A stretch of DNA of 64,000 nucleotides from positions 496,001-560,000 of the forward strand of contig NZ_FQUQ01000005.1 in the NCBI RefSeq assembly GCF_900129215.1. The letters are read 5' to 3'. This document shows, one piece after another, positions 26,708 through 36,395 of the stretch. Within the stretch, counting starts at the first letter, position 1. Every line of letters begins with the position of its first letter. The position numbers and the translations under genes are program-made. The DNA is from Pedobacter caeni (lineage in GTDB: Bacteria; Bacteroidota; Bacteroidia; Sphingobacteriales; Sphingobacteriaceae). The notes under the pieces were generated by a model, which saw only the letters and a program-made list of their open reading frames with translations, was not told the origin of the DNA and ran no database searches.

Positions 26708-27759
26708 GATATATAGAATTATTTGCTGGAATTGGCGGATTCAAAAATGCAGCCAATCATTTGGCTAAGGATACAGATCAAAACTTTGAATGTGTTGCAT
26801 TTTCCGAAATAGATAAGTACGCTATTACTTCTTATAAGAGTAATTATAATGCAGATAGTGAGATCGCAATGGGGGATATTACTCAGTTTACTTCCGATGA
26901 GAATAATATTAATCAGCTTCCTGACTTTGATTTACTTCTTGGCGGGTTTCCTTGTCAAGCATTTAGCCTTTTAGGAAAGCAGCTTGGCTTAGAAGACGAG
27001 AGAGGCAAAATTTTGTTTAGCATTCATGAGTTATTAAAGGAGAAGAATCCGGAATTTATTGTTCTTGAAAATGTTAGGAATATTATAAAGCATGATAAAG
27101 GCAAAACTTTAAACCTTATACTTGATTTTTTTAAAGATCACAAATACAAATATATTAACTATGTAATCCTTGACTCCAAGGATTTTGGACTTCCTCAAAG
27201 AAGGAGTCGGATATTTTTTGTATGTAGTAAAAGAGAACTAAATATCGATCTATCTGAGAATTCTATAATTGATAATTTCAACAGTATCAAGAATAAAAGC
27301 TTACAAAGCTATTCGAGTGTATTAGATATATTAGAGAAGAATGTAGGAGATAAATATTATTTATCGGAAAAAATAAAGCATACGATTTTAGACGGTGGTT
27401 CAAAAAATTTCTGGAGCAAATCACAGATTGACCTGTCTGTTGCGAGAACATTGACTGCTACTATGGTTAAACTTCATAGGGCATGCCAAGATAATTATTA
27501 CTCAGACGATTTTATTAACAAGGGAATTTCTCATCAAGAAACACATAAAGAGGTCTTGTATAAGAAACCTGTTAGAAGATTAACTCCTAAAGAAGCATTG
27601 AAACTTCAAGGTTTTAATGATGATTTTTTTAATAATGCTATTTCGGCTGGTGTGAGCGAACACCAACTTTACAAGCAAGCAGGAAATGCACTTAGCGTAA
27701 ATACAGGATATGCCCTTTTACATTATTTATTTATAAAGTTAAGAATTCAGGATTTATGA
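26704..27759 (+). CDS. DNA (cytosine-5) methyltransferase 2
   Basis: 351 residues, all catalytic motifs present: motif I ELFAGIGGFKNA at 5-16, GGFPCQAFSLLGKQ at 80-93 (Cys84), LENVRN at 121-126, QRRSRIFFV near 165-173, QAGNALSVNTG near the C-terminus. It differs strongly from the gene before it, so it is not a recent duplicate. Two C5 enzymes in one operon usually mean an asymmetric recognition site with one enzyme per strand. The start overlaps the previous stop and its own stop overlaps the HNH gene. Confidence 0.95.
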   Translation: MRYIELFAGIGGFKNAANHLAKDTDQNFECVAFSEIDKYAITSYKSNYNADSEIAMGDITQFTSDENNINQLPDFDLLLGGFPCQAFSLLGKQLGLEDERGKILFSIHELLKEKNPEFIVLENVRNIIKHDKGKTLNLILDFFKDHKYKYINYVILDSKDFGLPQRRSRIFFVCSKRELNIDLSENSIIDNFNSIKNKSLQSYSSVLDILEKNVGDKYYLSEKIKHTILDGGSKNFWSKSQIDLSVARTLTATMVKLHRACQDNYYSDDFINKGISHQETHKEVLYKKPVRRLTPKEALKLQGFNDDFFNNAISAGVSEHQLYKQAGNALSVNTGYALLHYLFIKLRIQDL

Positions 27760-28886
27760 TAATAAAACGCTCTCAAAACTTTTGGCTTGCAGCTTTTTAC
27801 CTTTCAAAGTATGGAATTTCAACCATAAACAATAAGTGTTTACCTCCGGTTGAACTGAAAACTAAATACTGGAAGAATGCTTATTCGCTTTTCTTTGAAA
27901 ACCTTGGAGATGGAAGATCAATTAAGGCATTCGAAAATAGCTTAAAAAATGCTCGTGATTCTTTTGATAGCCACTTAAAGGATTCTAATAGGATTGGATG
28001 GAAGAGTAAAAGTGGTAATGGCTCTGATTTACCAGATATAGCTTTATTTGTCTACAATAAATATAATGAATTAGACAGAAAATTTTTATGGAAACAAGTA
28101 AAGAGTTTGATATCCGGTGATTTAAAGCTGAGTATAAGTTCCTCTAGATCTAGCAATGTAGCTTTAACACAAATTAAAGGTCGAAATCCTGATTGGAATA
28201 GGGAAGAATTAATCCTGGCGTTAGATTTATATTTTAATTTGGAGCATGGTCAAATGCACAAAGGTAATATCGAAGTGATTGCTTTAAGTAAGCTTTTAAG
28301 GGATTTAAATACACATGAAATAGTTGCTGATCCTCAAAAATTTCGAAATCCAAGTGGTATTTCTAGGCGTCTTGGAAATTTCAAAACGATGGATAGTGGA
28401 TACAGTGGTGAAGGGTTGACAAACTCAGGTAAATTGGCTAAAGAGATTTGGGACGAATTTGTAAAGGACAAAAGAAAGTTGAAGTTGGAGGCTGGTTTAA
28501 TCCGAAATACAGTCTTGCAATTAAGCAACTTGGAAGATAAAAAAGAAGATTTACCAATACGAGCTGATAGGTTAAGCTTCAATTATAACTATCATAAAAA
28601 TTTAGAATCAAATCCCCTTACCATTGAATTAAAAATTAACGAGACATTAAATACTCGTAGTGGGCTAGAGTGTTCTATTTGTAAATTTAGTTTTCATGAG
28701 TATTATGGGGAAATAGGACGAGGCCTAATCGAAATTCATTTCGATAAAAATCTGGACACTAAAAACTCATATGATAGAATTGATTTAGATGATTTTATTT
28801 TGGTTTGCGGTAATTGTCATAAAATAATTGATAAATACTATTCGGCTATTACTTCAACTGATTTGAAAAACCTAATAAAAGATTAA
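27756..28886 (+). CDS. HNH-type restriction endonuclease subunit
   Basis: 376 residues. The N-terminal region (1-130) is unrecognised. A middle module NPDWNREELILALDLYF followed by FRNPSGISRRLGNF and IWDEF is the recurrent module seen before HNH nuclease domains. The C-terminal HNH region holds two CxxC knuckles (CSIC and CGNC) with EIHFDK between them and CGNCHK at the end. The second His of the usual HH pair is Phe here. It probably cleaves DNA not modified by the two methyltransferases. ATG overlaps the previous stop by 4 nt. Confidence 0.82.
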   Translation: MIIKRSQNFWLAAFYLSKYGISTINNKCLPPVELKTKYWKNAYSLFFENLGDGRSIKAFENSLKNARDSFDSHLKDSNRIGWKSKSGNGSDLPDIALFVYNKYNELDRKFLWKQVKSLISGDLKLSISSSRSSNVALTQIKGRNPDWNREELILALDLYFNLEHGQMHKGNIEVIALSKLLRDLNTHEIVADPQKFRNPSGISRRLGNFKTMDSGYSGEGLTNSGKLAKEIWDEFVKDKRKLKLEAGLIRNTVLQLSNLEDKKEDLPIRADRLSFNYNYHKNLESNPLTIELKINETLNTRSGLECSICKFSFHEYYGEIGRGLIEIHFDKNLDTKNSYDRIDLDDFILVCGNCHKIIDKYYSAITSTDLKNLIKD

Positions 28887-28888
28887 TT

Positions 28889-30364
28889 ATGGAGGATAAT
28901 AATTTGAAATTTGATATTGTTAGGCCGGATCCTGAGAGTTTTCTACAATCAGCAAGATCTTTTGGATATGGCTTGGAAACAGCTATTGCAGATTTAATAG
29001 ATAACAGTATTACAGCCAAAGCCACTAAAATACATATTACCTATGGTATAGATAAATTCACCTCATATTTAAGAATTGAAGATAACGGTATAGGTATGGA
29101 TGAAAAACAGTTATTGACAGCAATGAAGGTAGGGAGTTCTAACCCAAATAAGTTACGACAGTCACACGATCTTGGTCGGTTTGGATTAGGTCTAAAAACG
29201 GCTTCTTTTTCTCAATGTAGAAGATTAACGGTGAAATCGGCTAGTGATAGCCAATCTGTATCTACAAAGTGTTGGGACTTGGATTTGGTTGAGATTGAAC
29301 AAGATTGGGTTTTGTTAAGGGGTTGTACAGATAATAAATCTGAAGAAAAACTTGGAACTTTTACATTAGATTCAAAGGGCACAATCGTTCTTTGGGAAAA
29401 GTTAGATAGGCTCCTAGAGTCAGAAGAATCAAACTTGGATAAAACACATTTCTACAGAAAATTTGAGAACGTAAAGATTCACTTAGGGTTGATTTTTCAT
29501 CGATTTATTGAAGACGAGGGAATCGTTATTACTGTACTTAATGAATCTGTGAGACCTCTTAATCCATTTCATCTTTCTTTAAATTCTCCTTCATCCGAGC
29601 TTCAAGAGGAACAGCTTTCTATTAATGGAAAAAAAGTAACTATACAGCCTTATATATTGCCCCATGAGACCAAGCTTTTAAAAGATGAACGAGAGCAGCT
29701 TCAAATGTTGAGAGGATGGACTGAACATCAGGGCATTTACCTTTATAGAAATAAGAGATTAATTTCAGATGGTAATTGGCTTGATTTGAACTTCAGAATA
29801 AAAGAAAATCAACGTCTGTGCCGAATCGCAATAGATATTCCTAACACTTTAGATAAGGAGTGGCAAATAGATGTTAAAAAGGCGTCAGCTAAAATCCCAG
29901 ATTTATTACGGCAAAGAATTAAAGAGATTTGTATAGTTGCCATTGAAAAGGCTGTTAAAGTTTATACCCATAGAGGAGCGTATTTAAAACGAAAAGGTTC
30001 ACAGCAAGGACTCATATTTTTTTGGAAGGCTAAACTCAAACAAGGAAAAAAATTCTACGAAATAAATGTTGATCACCCAATCTACAAATTGATTCATGAT
30101 AACTTGGGCCCTGGTTCTTATTTGTTCAAAGATTATATAAAGCAAATATCTGAGACTATCCCGATAGCCTTGATTGTTAATGATTTTTCCGATCCTAGAA
30201 TTCTTATGAAAGAGCCATTTGAAGAGGCTCATTTAGAATTAGTAGCTATGTATCAAAGTACTTTAAAAGCATTAATTGACTCAGGTGTTTCTAAGCAAAA
30301 TGCACTTGAGCAAATTAATCAAATCGAATGTTTTCAAAAAGTAGTACTAAAGCCATATGAATAG
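28889..30364 (+). CDS. MORC/MutL-like GHKL ATPase
   Basis: 491 residues with a Bergerat ATP site: E30-x8-N39 in ETAIADLIDNS, DNGIGM at 65-70, and the lid GRFGLGLKTAS at 96-106. This is the pattern of MORC/paraMORC and MutL ATPases, which dimerise on ATP and clamp DNA. In prokaryotes such proteins are reported in restriction-modification loci with Z1 and nuclease genes (Iyer and Aravind's comparative work). The gene lies 2 nt after the HNH gene and overlaps the Z1 gene by 8 nt. It is too short for MutL and lacks an endonuclease C-terminus. Confidence 0.9.
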   Translation: MEDNNLKFDIVRPDPESFLQSARSFGYGLETAIADLIDNSITAKATKIHITYGIDKFTSYLRIEDNGIGMDEKQLLTAMKVGSSNPNKLRQSHDLGRFGLGLKTASFSQCRRLTVKSASDSQSVSTKCWDLDLVEIEQDWVLLRGCTDNKSEEKLGTFTLDSKGTIVLWEKLDRLLESEESNLDKTHFYRKFENVKIHLGLIFHRFIEDEGIVITVLNESVRPLNPFHLSLNSPSSELQEEQLSINGKKVTIQPYILPHETKLLKDEREQLQMLRGWTEHQGIYLYRNKRLISDGNWLDLNFRIKENQRLCRIAIDIPNTLDKEWQIDVKKASAKIPDLLRQRIKEICIVAIEKAVKVYTHRGAYLKRKGSQQGLIFFWKAKLKQGKKFYEINVDHPIYKLIHDNLGPGSYLFKDYIKQISETIPIALIVNDFSDPRILMKEPFEEAHLELVAMYQSTLKALIDSGVSKQNALEQINQIECFQKVVLKPYE

Positions 30365-33107
30365 ACACTATAATGCCATAAAAAGTATAGTTAAAGATGC
30401 TTTTGAATTATTCAAAACGACTATCCCATATCCAGAATCATTGAATCGAGCAATTTTTGTTATAACTGAACATTTAGATGTTGGGGATATTATTCATCCT
30501 TCTGCGCAATTAATATCCATGAAGGATTTAGAAAATTTGCTTTTTGCTGAGTTACAATATGAAGTTAATACTAGCAAAGACAGTGAAGGAGGGGAGTATC
30601 AAACATTAACAGATGAAAGTGGTCACACTCCATGGTATAGGGATAAAGTCTCAGATGATCGTATAAATTTTGTTTTTTGGAAAAGATATAAGAAGTATCT
30701 CTTAAACATCAAGGGTTGGAGTCTTGATACAGTCAATCGCTTGGATGAGGTCACTGATGATATAATGGAAAGGATTGAAGATCCATCCGTTTTAAATAAG
30801 TCATTTGATCGTAAAGGACTTGTTGTTGGATATGTACAATCAGGTAAAACTGCCAATTTTACGGGACTTATCAATAAAAGCATTGATAGTGGGTATAAAA
30901 TAATTATAGTTTTAAGTGGCCTGCATAAAAATCTTCGGAGTCAAACCCAAATGAGAATAGATGAAGAGGTAATCGGTAGAGACACTAGTGATCAAGCAAA
31001 TGTGAAACGCATTGGAGTCTCTACATTAATCAACGAAAAATACATCAATATTGATACGTTTACTACACAGGATGATAAAGGTGATTTTAACAGAACGTTT
31101 GCTCAGAAATTAGGTGGTATACAACCGGGGTCAGATAGGCCAATGCTCTTTGTAATTAAGAAAAACTCATCTGTTTTAAAGAATCTAATTAGGTATTTTA
31201 ATGAATGTATATCAACACTAGATACAAACTTTATTGCAAAAAATACTGACGGTAAAACAATACTAAATAATCTTCCTCTTCTAATTATAGATGACGAAGC
31301 GGATCAAGCATCGCCAAATACAAGAGCAACTAGCAACGATGATGTTGAGCTTGATCCAACAACCATTAACATGTGCATTAGGGAGTTATTGACTTTGTTT
31401 AATCAAAAGGCTTATGTTGGATATACAGCTACACCATTTGCTAACATTTTTATTGACCCTAAGAATGAGCATTCAACTTTGGGAAAAGATTTATTTCCCT
31501 CTTCTTTTATCATCTCAATGGAGGCTCCTTCGAATTATTTCGGGCCTGTTAAAGTTTTCGGACTTAATGAGGATATAGATGAACAAGGACTTCCTATTCA
31601 TATTGCTGTACACGATGCTTCCCAATTGACTTCTTCTTTTCTTCCTCTAAAGCATAAATCTGATGCTATTCCTGATCATATCCCTGAATCAATGAAGGAA
31701 GCTATTATGTCCTTTATAATTAGTTCTGCTATTAGAAGATTGAGAGGGCATGGAAATAAGCATAATACCATGTTAATTCATTGTACAAGATTTAATGATA
31801 TTCAGAATGCCATATCCAAATATGTTGAGGAGGAGTTTAACAGACTCAGAGAAGGTTTGATAAATGACGATGCAGCTATATTAGCTACATTTTATGAACT
31901 TTGGAAACGTGATTTCGTTCGCGTAAGTACAATTATGGGGGGCTCTGTTGCAAAATGGAGTGAGGTTAAAGAAAGCCTAAAGCCGGCCATCTTAAAAATG
32001 GAGCGAAAACCACATTTAATAAATGGATCAGCAGGTGATATTCTTGACTATAAAAATCGAGAAACGGTTGGTTTAAGTACAATCGCAATCGGAGGCGACA
32101 AATTGTCTCGAGGGCTAACCCTAGAAGGTTTAACGATAAGTTATTTTACAAGAGCTAGTACTTTGTATGATACATTAATGCAAATGGGACGTTGGTTTGG
32201 ATACCGAAGTGGTTTTGAAGATCTATGTAGGATATATACTACCCCAGATCTATTTGGTTGGTATAGACATATTTCTACTGCCTTTGAAATATTGAGAAAG
32301 GAATTCATTGAAATGAGTAGACAGAAGTCAACCCCTAGTGAGTTTGGGCTTAGGGTCCTTTCGCATCCGGATATGATGACAACCAATGCTATGAAGATGA
32401 GGCATACAACAACGCTGCCTCTAACATACAAAGGGAAATTGACAGAAACATCCACACTATCTTCGGAAAAATCGATTCTAATCAACAATTATTCAGCTGT
32501 TGACGATTTTATACGAAAATTAACGGTTCAGCATTACACTATTAAGGATAATAATTATTTATGGAAAGATGTTAGTAAGAATGTAATTGTCGAATTCTTG
32601 GATTCTTATATTTCATATCGTGGTGCGCCTGCTTCTAATACTAAGAGGATAATAGAATTTATAGAGGGTCAGAATAAAGACGTTAAATCTAAAATGATTG
32701 TAGAAACTTGGAATGTTTCATTAATGTCTTTGAAACGAAATGATGAGGATCAATTATCTATAGGTGGATTGCCTTTTAAGCCCCATAGAAGAAGTTTAAA
32801 GGAAGAAATGTATGGTAATCGACTATTTGTTAAAAGGATTCCCGGTTCTTCCGATGAAAAAATTGATTTTAATGAGCAAACTGAATTGACTAGCCATGCC
32901 TTGCGAGCAACTGAACCAAGGTTAAACCGTCCGTTGTTAATGATATATCCGCTAATAATTGGAACAGATGAAGCCTCTGTCGATTTAGTTTTGGAAAGAA
33001 TGCCTTTTGGTTTCGCTATTAGTTGGCCTAATAACAATGATTTAAAAGAATCAACTTATGATATAAATCGGGTTTATCAGGAATTAGAATTTGAAATTTA
33101 TGATTGA
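30357..33107 (+). CDS. Z1-domain ATPase (superfamily 2 helicase-like)
   Basis: 916 residues, cytoplasmic. Walker A GYVQSGKT at 158-165, Walker B IIDDEADQASP at 310-320, a TAT-type motif GYTATPFAN at 355-363, and late motifs GGDKLSRGLT and MGRWFGYRSG (the Arg-finger region) give an SF2-like core of the Z1 family. It most likely translocates on DNA or remodels it for the associated nuclease. The start overlaps the GHKL stop by 8 nt. Z1 proteins are repeatedly linked to MORC-like ATPases and C5 methylases. Confidence 0.92.
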   Translation: MNRHYNAIKSIVKDAFELFKTTIPYPESLNRAIFVITEHLDVGDIIHPSAQLISMKDLENLLFAELQYEVNTSKDSEGGEYQTLTDESGHTPWYRDKVSDDRINFVFWKRYKKYLLNIKGWSLDTVNRLDEVTDDIMERIEDPSVLNKSFDRKGLVVGYVQSGKTANFTGLINKSIDSGYKIIIVLSGLHKNLRSQTQMRIDEEVIGRDTSDQANVKRIGVSTLINEKYINIDTFTTQDDKGDFNRTFAQKLGGIQPGSDRPMLFVIKKNSSVLKNLIRYFNECISTLDTNFIAKNTDGKTILNNLPLLIIDDEADQASPNTRATSNDDVELDPTTINMCIRELLTLFNQKAYVGYTATPFANIFIDPKNEHSTLGKDLFPSSFIISMEAPSNYFGPVKVFGLNEDIDEQGLPIHIAVHDASQLTSSFLPLKHKSDAIPDHIPESMKEAIMSFIISSAIRRLRGHGNKHNTMLIHCTRFNDIQNAISKYVEEEFNRLREGLINDDAAILATFYELWKRDFVRVSTIMGGSVAKWSEVKESLKPAILKMERKPHLINGSAGDILDYKNRETVGLSTIAIGGDKLSRGLTLEGLTISYFTRASTLYDTLMQMGRWFGYRSGFEDLCRIYTTPDLFGWYRHISTAFEILRKEFIEMSRQKSTPSEFGLRVLSHPDMMTTNAMKMRHTTTLPLTYKGKLTETSTLSSEKSILINNYSAVDDFIRKLTVQHYTIKDNNYLWKDVSKNVIVEFLDSYISYRGAPASNTKRIIEFIEGQNKDVKSKMIVETWNVSLMSLKRNDEDQLSIGGLPFKPHRRSLKEEMYGNRLFVKRIPGSSDEKIDFNEQTELTSHALRATEPRLNRPLLMIYPLIIGTDEASVDLVLERMPFGFAISWPNNNDLKESTYDINRVYQELEFEIYD

Positions 33108-34101
33108 TTATAGGAGCATTTGGAACTCACTAAATGTAGAGTCAGAAAAAGCTATTATTAAAGCAGAAATTGTTCGGAAAATTCCATCTTTAGGGAAGTA
33201 CTCAGTTTTTCTGTCGACAGATTTTCATAAGGGAATTAGATTACTGTATTGTAAGTTAAACTTAAATGATAATCTCAATTTGAGCTCTTTTCCTAGATTT
33301 AAAGGATTGGAGATTTCTGTAGTCAATACAAGTATCGGAGAATTTAAGAATAATGAGTTTTTAAAATTAAAACAATCTATTCCAAATACTGACATTGTTT
33401 TTGAGTCAGTCATATCAGATATTTGCCAGCATATTGTACTTATTGAATCTGAAGGTAGTTTAGAAGCAACTCTAATTAAGGTTCTAAACGAATGGAAGAT
33501 GTTCTTCGATATGGAAGACAGTAGTATTCTCTCAACCTCGTCTCAAAAAGGACTCTTTGGCGAACTGATTTTTCTTAAAGATCACTTATTCAATCAGTTT
33601 AGTTTAACAGAATCTCTTAACTATTGGACTGGTGCTGATAAAACTAATCATGACTTTCAAATTTTTGATCAAGCAGTTGAGGTGAAAACTACCTCCTTAA
33701 AACAGCATAGAAGTATTGTAATCTCATCGGAGAAGCAACTAGATAATCTTGGACTCTCAAATCTATATCTATTTGTTCTAAACGTAAATATTCATCATAA
33801 CACTATTACAAATACATTGAAGAACTTGGTGGAAGATGTTTTATTTATTCTTAAAGACGATTCTATTGCAAGTCATCAGTTTTATTTGAAGCTTCTTAAA
33901 TATGGTTATAATATAGGGCAGGCTGATCAGTATTGTCTTGGATTTTCGATTACAGAAACAATTTTTTATAGGGTTATCGAAGGGTTTCCAAGATTAATTA
34001 ATCTTAACATACCAAATGGGGTCGGTGAGTTGAGATACTCCGTAATGTTATCCGCATGTGAACCCTATAAAATTAATTCAGCTACATTAAAACTAATTTA
34101 A
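33100..34101 (+). CDS. PD-(D/E)XK nuclease-family protein (DUF4420-like)
   Basis: 333 residues from the ATG at 33100; a TTG at 33091 lies further into the Z1 gene. Nuclease residues are visible: Glu155 in GLFGELIFL, Asp185 in NHDFQ and the ExK of AVEVKTTS (Glu194, Lys196), spaced as in the PD-(D/E)XK fold. The family is found next to Z1 genes in restriction-like loci. It is likely a second nuclease of the complex beside the HNH protein. It overlaps the Z1 stop by 8 nt and lies 2 nt before the AIPR gene. Confidence 0.85.
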   Translation: MIDYRSIWNSLNVESEKAIIKAEIVRKIPSLGKYSVFLSTDFHKGIRLLYCKLNLNDNLNLSSFPRFKGLEISVVNTSIGEFKNNEFLKLKQSIPNTDIVFESVISDICQHIVLIESEGSLEATLIKVLNEWKMFFDMEDSSILSTSSQKGLFGELIFLKDHLFNQFSLTESLNYWTGADKTNHDFQIFDQAVEVKTTSLKQHRSIVISSEKQLDNLGLSNLYLFVLNVNIHHNTITNTLKNLVEDVLFILKDDSIASHQFYLKLLKYGYNIGQADQYCLGFSITETIFYRVIEGFPRLINLNIPNGVGELRYSVMLSACEPYKINSATLKLI

Positions 34102-34103
34102 TT

Positions 34104-36125
34104 ATGGAATTATCAGAATTTGCCGTAGATTTTTTAGAAAGTGCATTGATCACTGTTGAAGATGAAAAGATCTCTCAAGAAGACGCCTTAACAAAAGACA
34201 TACTAGAATATACCATTGATTCAGGAGAAGTAATTGCAGGTGAGTTATGTCATTATAAGGTTCGAGGTATAAAAATTAATGCTTGGAACTATGATGAGGA
34301 AAATGAAATTATTGATCTTTTTGTAACCATATTTAAAGGCGAATCGAGATTACAGAAAGTTTCCGATAAAGATATAGATGATTCTTTTAATAGAGCGCTT
34401 AACTTTTTTTGGGCGGCAAGAGATGGAAAACTTAGCGGTAAAGTTGACGAGTCTGAAACTGTTGTTTTTGACCTTGTTCAAATAATTGAAGAAACTCGAT
34501 CCGTAGTTAAAAGTATAAGAATCTTTGTTTTTACTAATGGTCAGGCATCTGCAGAGATAGTTCCAGAGGCGAGAGAAGAAAATGGAGTTTATGTGGATTT
34601 TCAATTATGGGATATAGAAAGAATATATCAACAATACTTAATACGATCTGATAAACAACCCATTGAAATTGATTTTCTAAATGATTACAACCATAAGCTT
34701 AAATGTTTATCGATGGAAAGAGTTAGTGAAAAAGTAGATTCATATTTAGCTATAATGCCAGCAAGCATACTTGCTAAAATCTACGGTAAGTACCGACAGG
34801 GAATTCTAGAGAAGAATGTAAGGAATTTTTTGCAGTTTAAAACTAAAGTGAATAAGGGAATCAGAAAAACAATCATTGATTCTCCAGATATGTTTTTTGC
34901 ATACAATAATGGAATTTCAACGACAGCTGAAAATATCGATATCGAATATGAAGACAATGTACCTTATATTACAAGAATTGAAAATTGGCAAATTGTAAAT
35001 GGTGGTCAAACTACAGCCTCAATTTACGCCACTTCATTAGAAAAAGGAATTGACTTATCGCATGTTTTTGTACAGCTAAAAATCTCAAAGATTAAAAACG
35101 TTGAAGAAATGGATTTAATCGTACCTTTTATATCAAAGTATGCTAATAGCCAAACTGGTATTAAAGATTCTGATTTTGAAGTAAATTCTGATTTTTTTGT
35201 ATTTATTCAAAAATTATCAAGATTAGAATGGGTTCCAACTTTAACTGGTGGCCGTGCTACCTCGAAATGGTATTTTGAACGGACAAGAGGCCAATATTTA
35301 GATGATAAATCTCGACTAAACACTTCTGAATCTAAAAAATTCGATAAAGAATATCCAAAAAGCAAAAAATTTACAACTCCCGATATAGGTAAATATGAAA
35401 TGAGTTGGAATCAAAGACCGTATGATGTATCTAAAGGAGCGGAGAATAATTTTAAAATTTTCGTAGATGAACTGAAAAAAGGGGCCTCAGAAATTGATAA
35501 AATTTATTATCGTGATTTAATTGCCAAGGCGATCCTTTTTAAGGATATTGATTCCATAATTGCCAGGTTAAAGCTTGGAGGGTACAAGGCAAATATGGTA
35601 ACATATCTTATATCATGGATATCTTATAAAACAAATAAAAAACTTTCATTGGATTACATTTGGGATAAACAGGGAATATCAGAGGGAGTGAATAATGCAC
35701 TTCAAAATATGATTCCAATTGTTTGGCAACATATTAATTCTCCATTAATCCCAGGGACTAATATTGGCGAATGGTGTAAAAAACCAGAATGTTGGATCAG
35801 CTTAAAAGATAAATTTGTCGATTTTAATTGTTTAAATGATGAGATTCTAAGAGATTCCGAATCACAACTTCTAAAGAATAATATTGGTCATGAAATATCA
35901 GCATTTGATCAGAAAATTTTAGATAGAGCATCCGATATCAAACCTGAAGTATGGTTTTCAATTTCCAGATGGGCAAAAGAAAATAACAAATTGACTCCAT
36001 TTGATAGAAAACTTATTTATAATTTTGGAGTTTTAGCTAATAGGAAAGCGCCGTTATCTCTTAAACAAGCTAAAACAGCTCTTCGACTATTAAAAAGCTA
36101 TGAAAATGAGACGATAACGATGTGA
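34104..36125 (+). CDS. AIPR-family (abortive infection phage resistance) protein
   Basis: 673 residues. The AIPR core has FFAYNNGISTTAENI around 262-276 and IVNGGQTTASIYATS around 295-309, the family's signature. AIPR proteins are linked to phage defence and occur at the ends of Z1/DUF4420 operons; their biochemistry is little known. Here it is the last gene of the seven-gene unit, 2 nt after the nuclease gene. The sequence is as AT-rich as its neighbours, consistent with transfer as a block. Confidence 0.9.
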   Translation: MELSEFAVDFLESALITVEDEKISQEDALTKDILEYTIDSGEVIAGELCHYKVRGIKINAWNYDEENEIIDLFVTIFKGESRLQKVSDKDIDDSFNRALNFFWAARDGKLSGKVDESETVVFDLVQIIEETRSVVKSIRIFVFTNGQASAEIVPEAREENGVYVDFQLWDIERIYQQYLIRSDKQPIEIDFLNDYNHKLKCLSMERVSEKVDSYLAIMPASILAKIYGKYRQGILEKNVRNFLQFKTKVNKGIRKTIIDSPDMFFAYNNGISTTAENIDIEYEDNVPYITRIENWQIVNGGQTTASIYATSLEKGIDLSHVFVQLKISKIKNVEEMDLIVPFISKYANSQTGIKDSDFEVNSDFFVFIQKLSRLEWVPTLTGGRATSKWYFERTRGQYLDDKSRLNTSESKKFDKEYPKSKKFTTPDIGKYEMSWNQRPYDVSKGAENNFKIFVDELKKGASEIDKIYYRDLIAKAILFKDIDSIIARLKLGGYKANMVTYLISWISYKTNKKLSLDYIWDKQGISEGVNNALQNMIPIVWQHINSPLIPGTNIGEWCKKPECWISLKDKFVDFNCLNDEILRDSESQLLKNNIGHEISAFDQKILDRASDIKPEVWFSISRWAKENNKLTPFDRKLIYNFGVLANRKAPLSLKQAKTALRLLKSYENETITM

Positions 36126-36257
36126 TGTTTTTCCAAAGATTAATAGGCTTACTGGTTATGGGATTTAATCTAATGCATCAAGTTGCATTTTACTGAGCAT
36201 TTATAACTTTTTTAGGTCATAAGCAAGGTGAATATAAGATTTTTAAGATAAAATTCT

Positions 36258-36395
36258 ATGGGAAATTGCAAACAGGATCCAATTAATCACCCTTTAAAAA
36301 TAAGGAAAATAAAATTTTTAGAAAAAGGTTCTTCCATAATCACTGCCGTATGTCTATCATGTTCATGTTTTTTGACTTATGTAATTATGTTGTAA
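36258..36395 (+). CDS. Possible 45-residue basic/hydrophobic peptide
   Basis: A reading frame of 45 codons in the 259-nt gap after the AIPR gene. The first part is basic (KIRKIKFLEKG) and the second is a hydrophobic Cys-rich helix (ITAVCLSCSCFLTYVIML), like small membrane toxins. It overlaps the end of the convergent four-TM gene by 11 nt. No ribosome-binding evidence; it could be chance in AT-rich DNA. Confidence 0.25.
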   Translation: MGNCKQDPINHPLKIRKIKFLEKGSSIITAVCLSCSCFLTYVIML

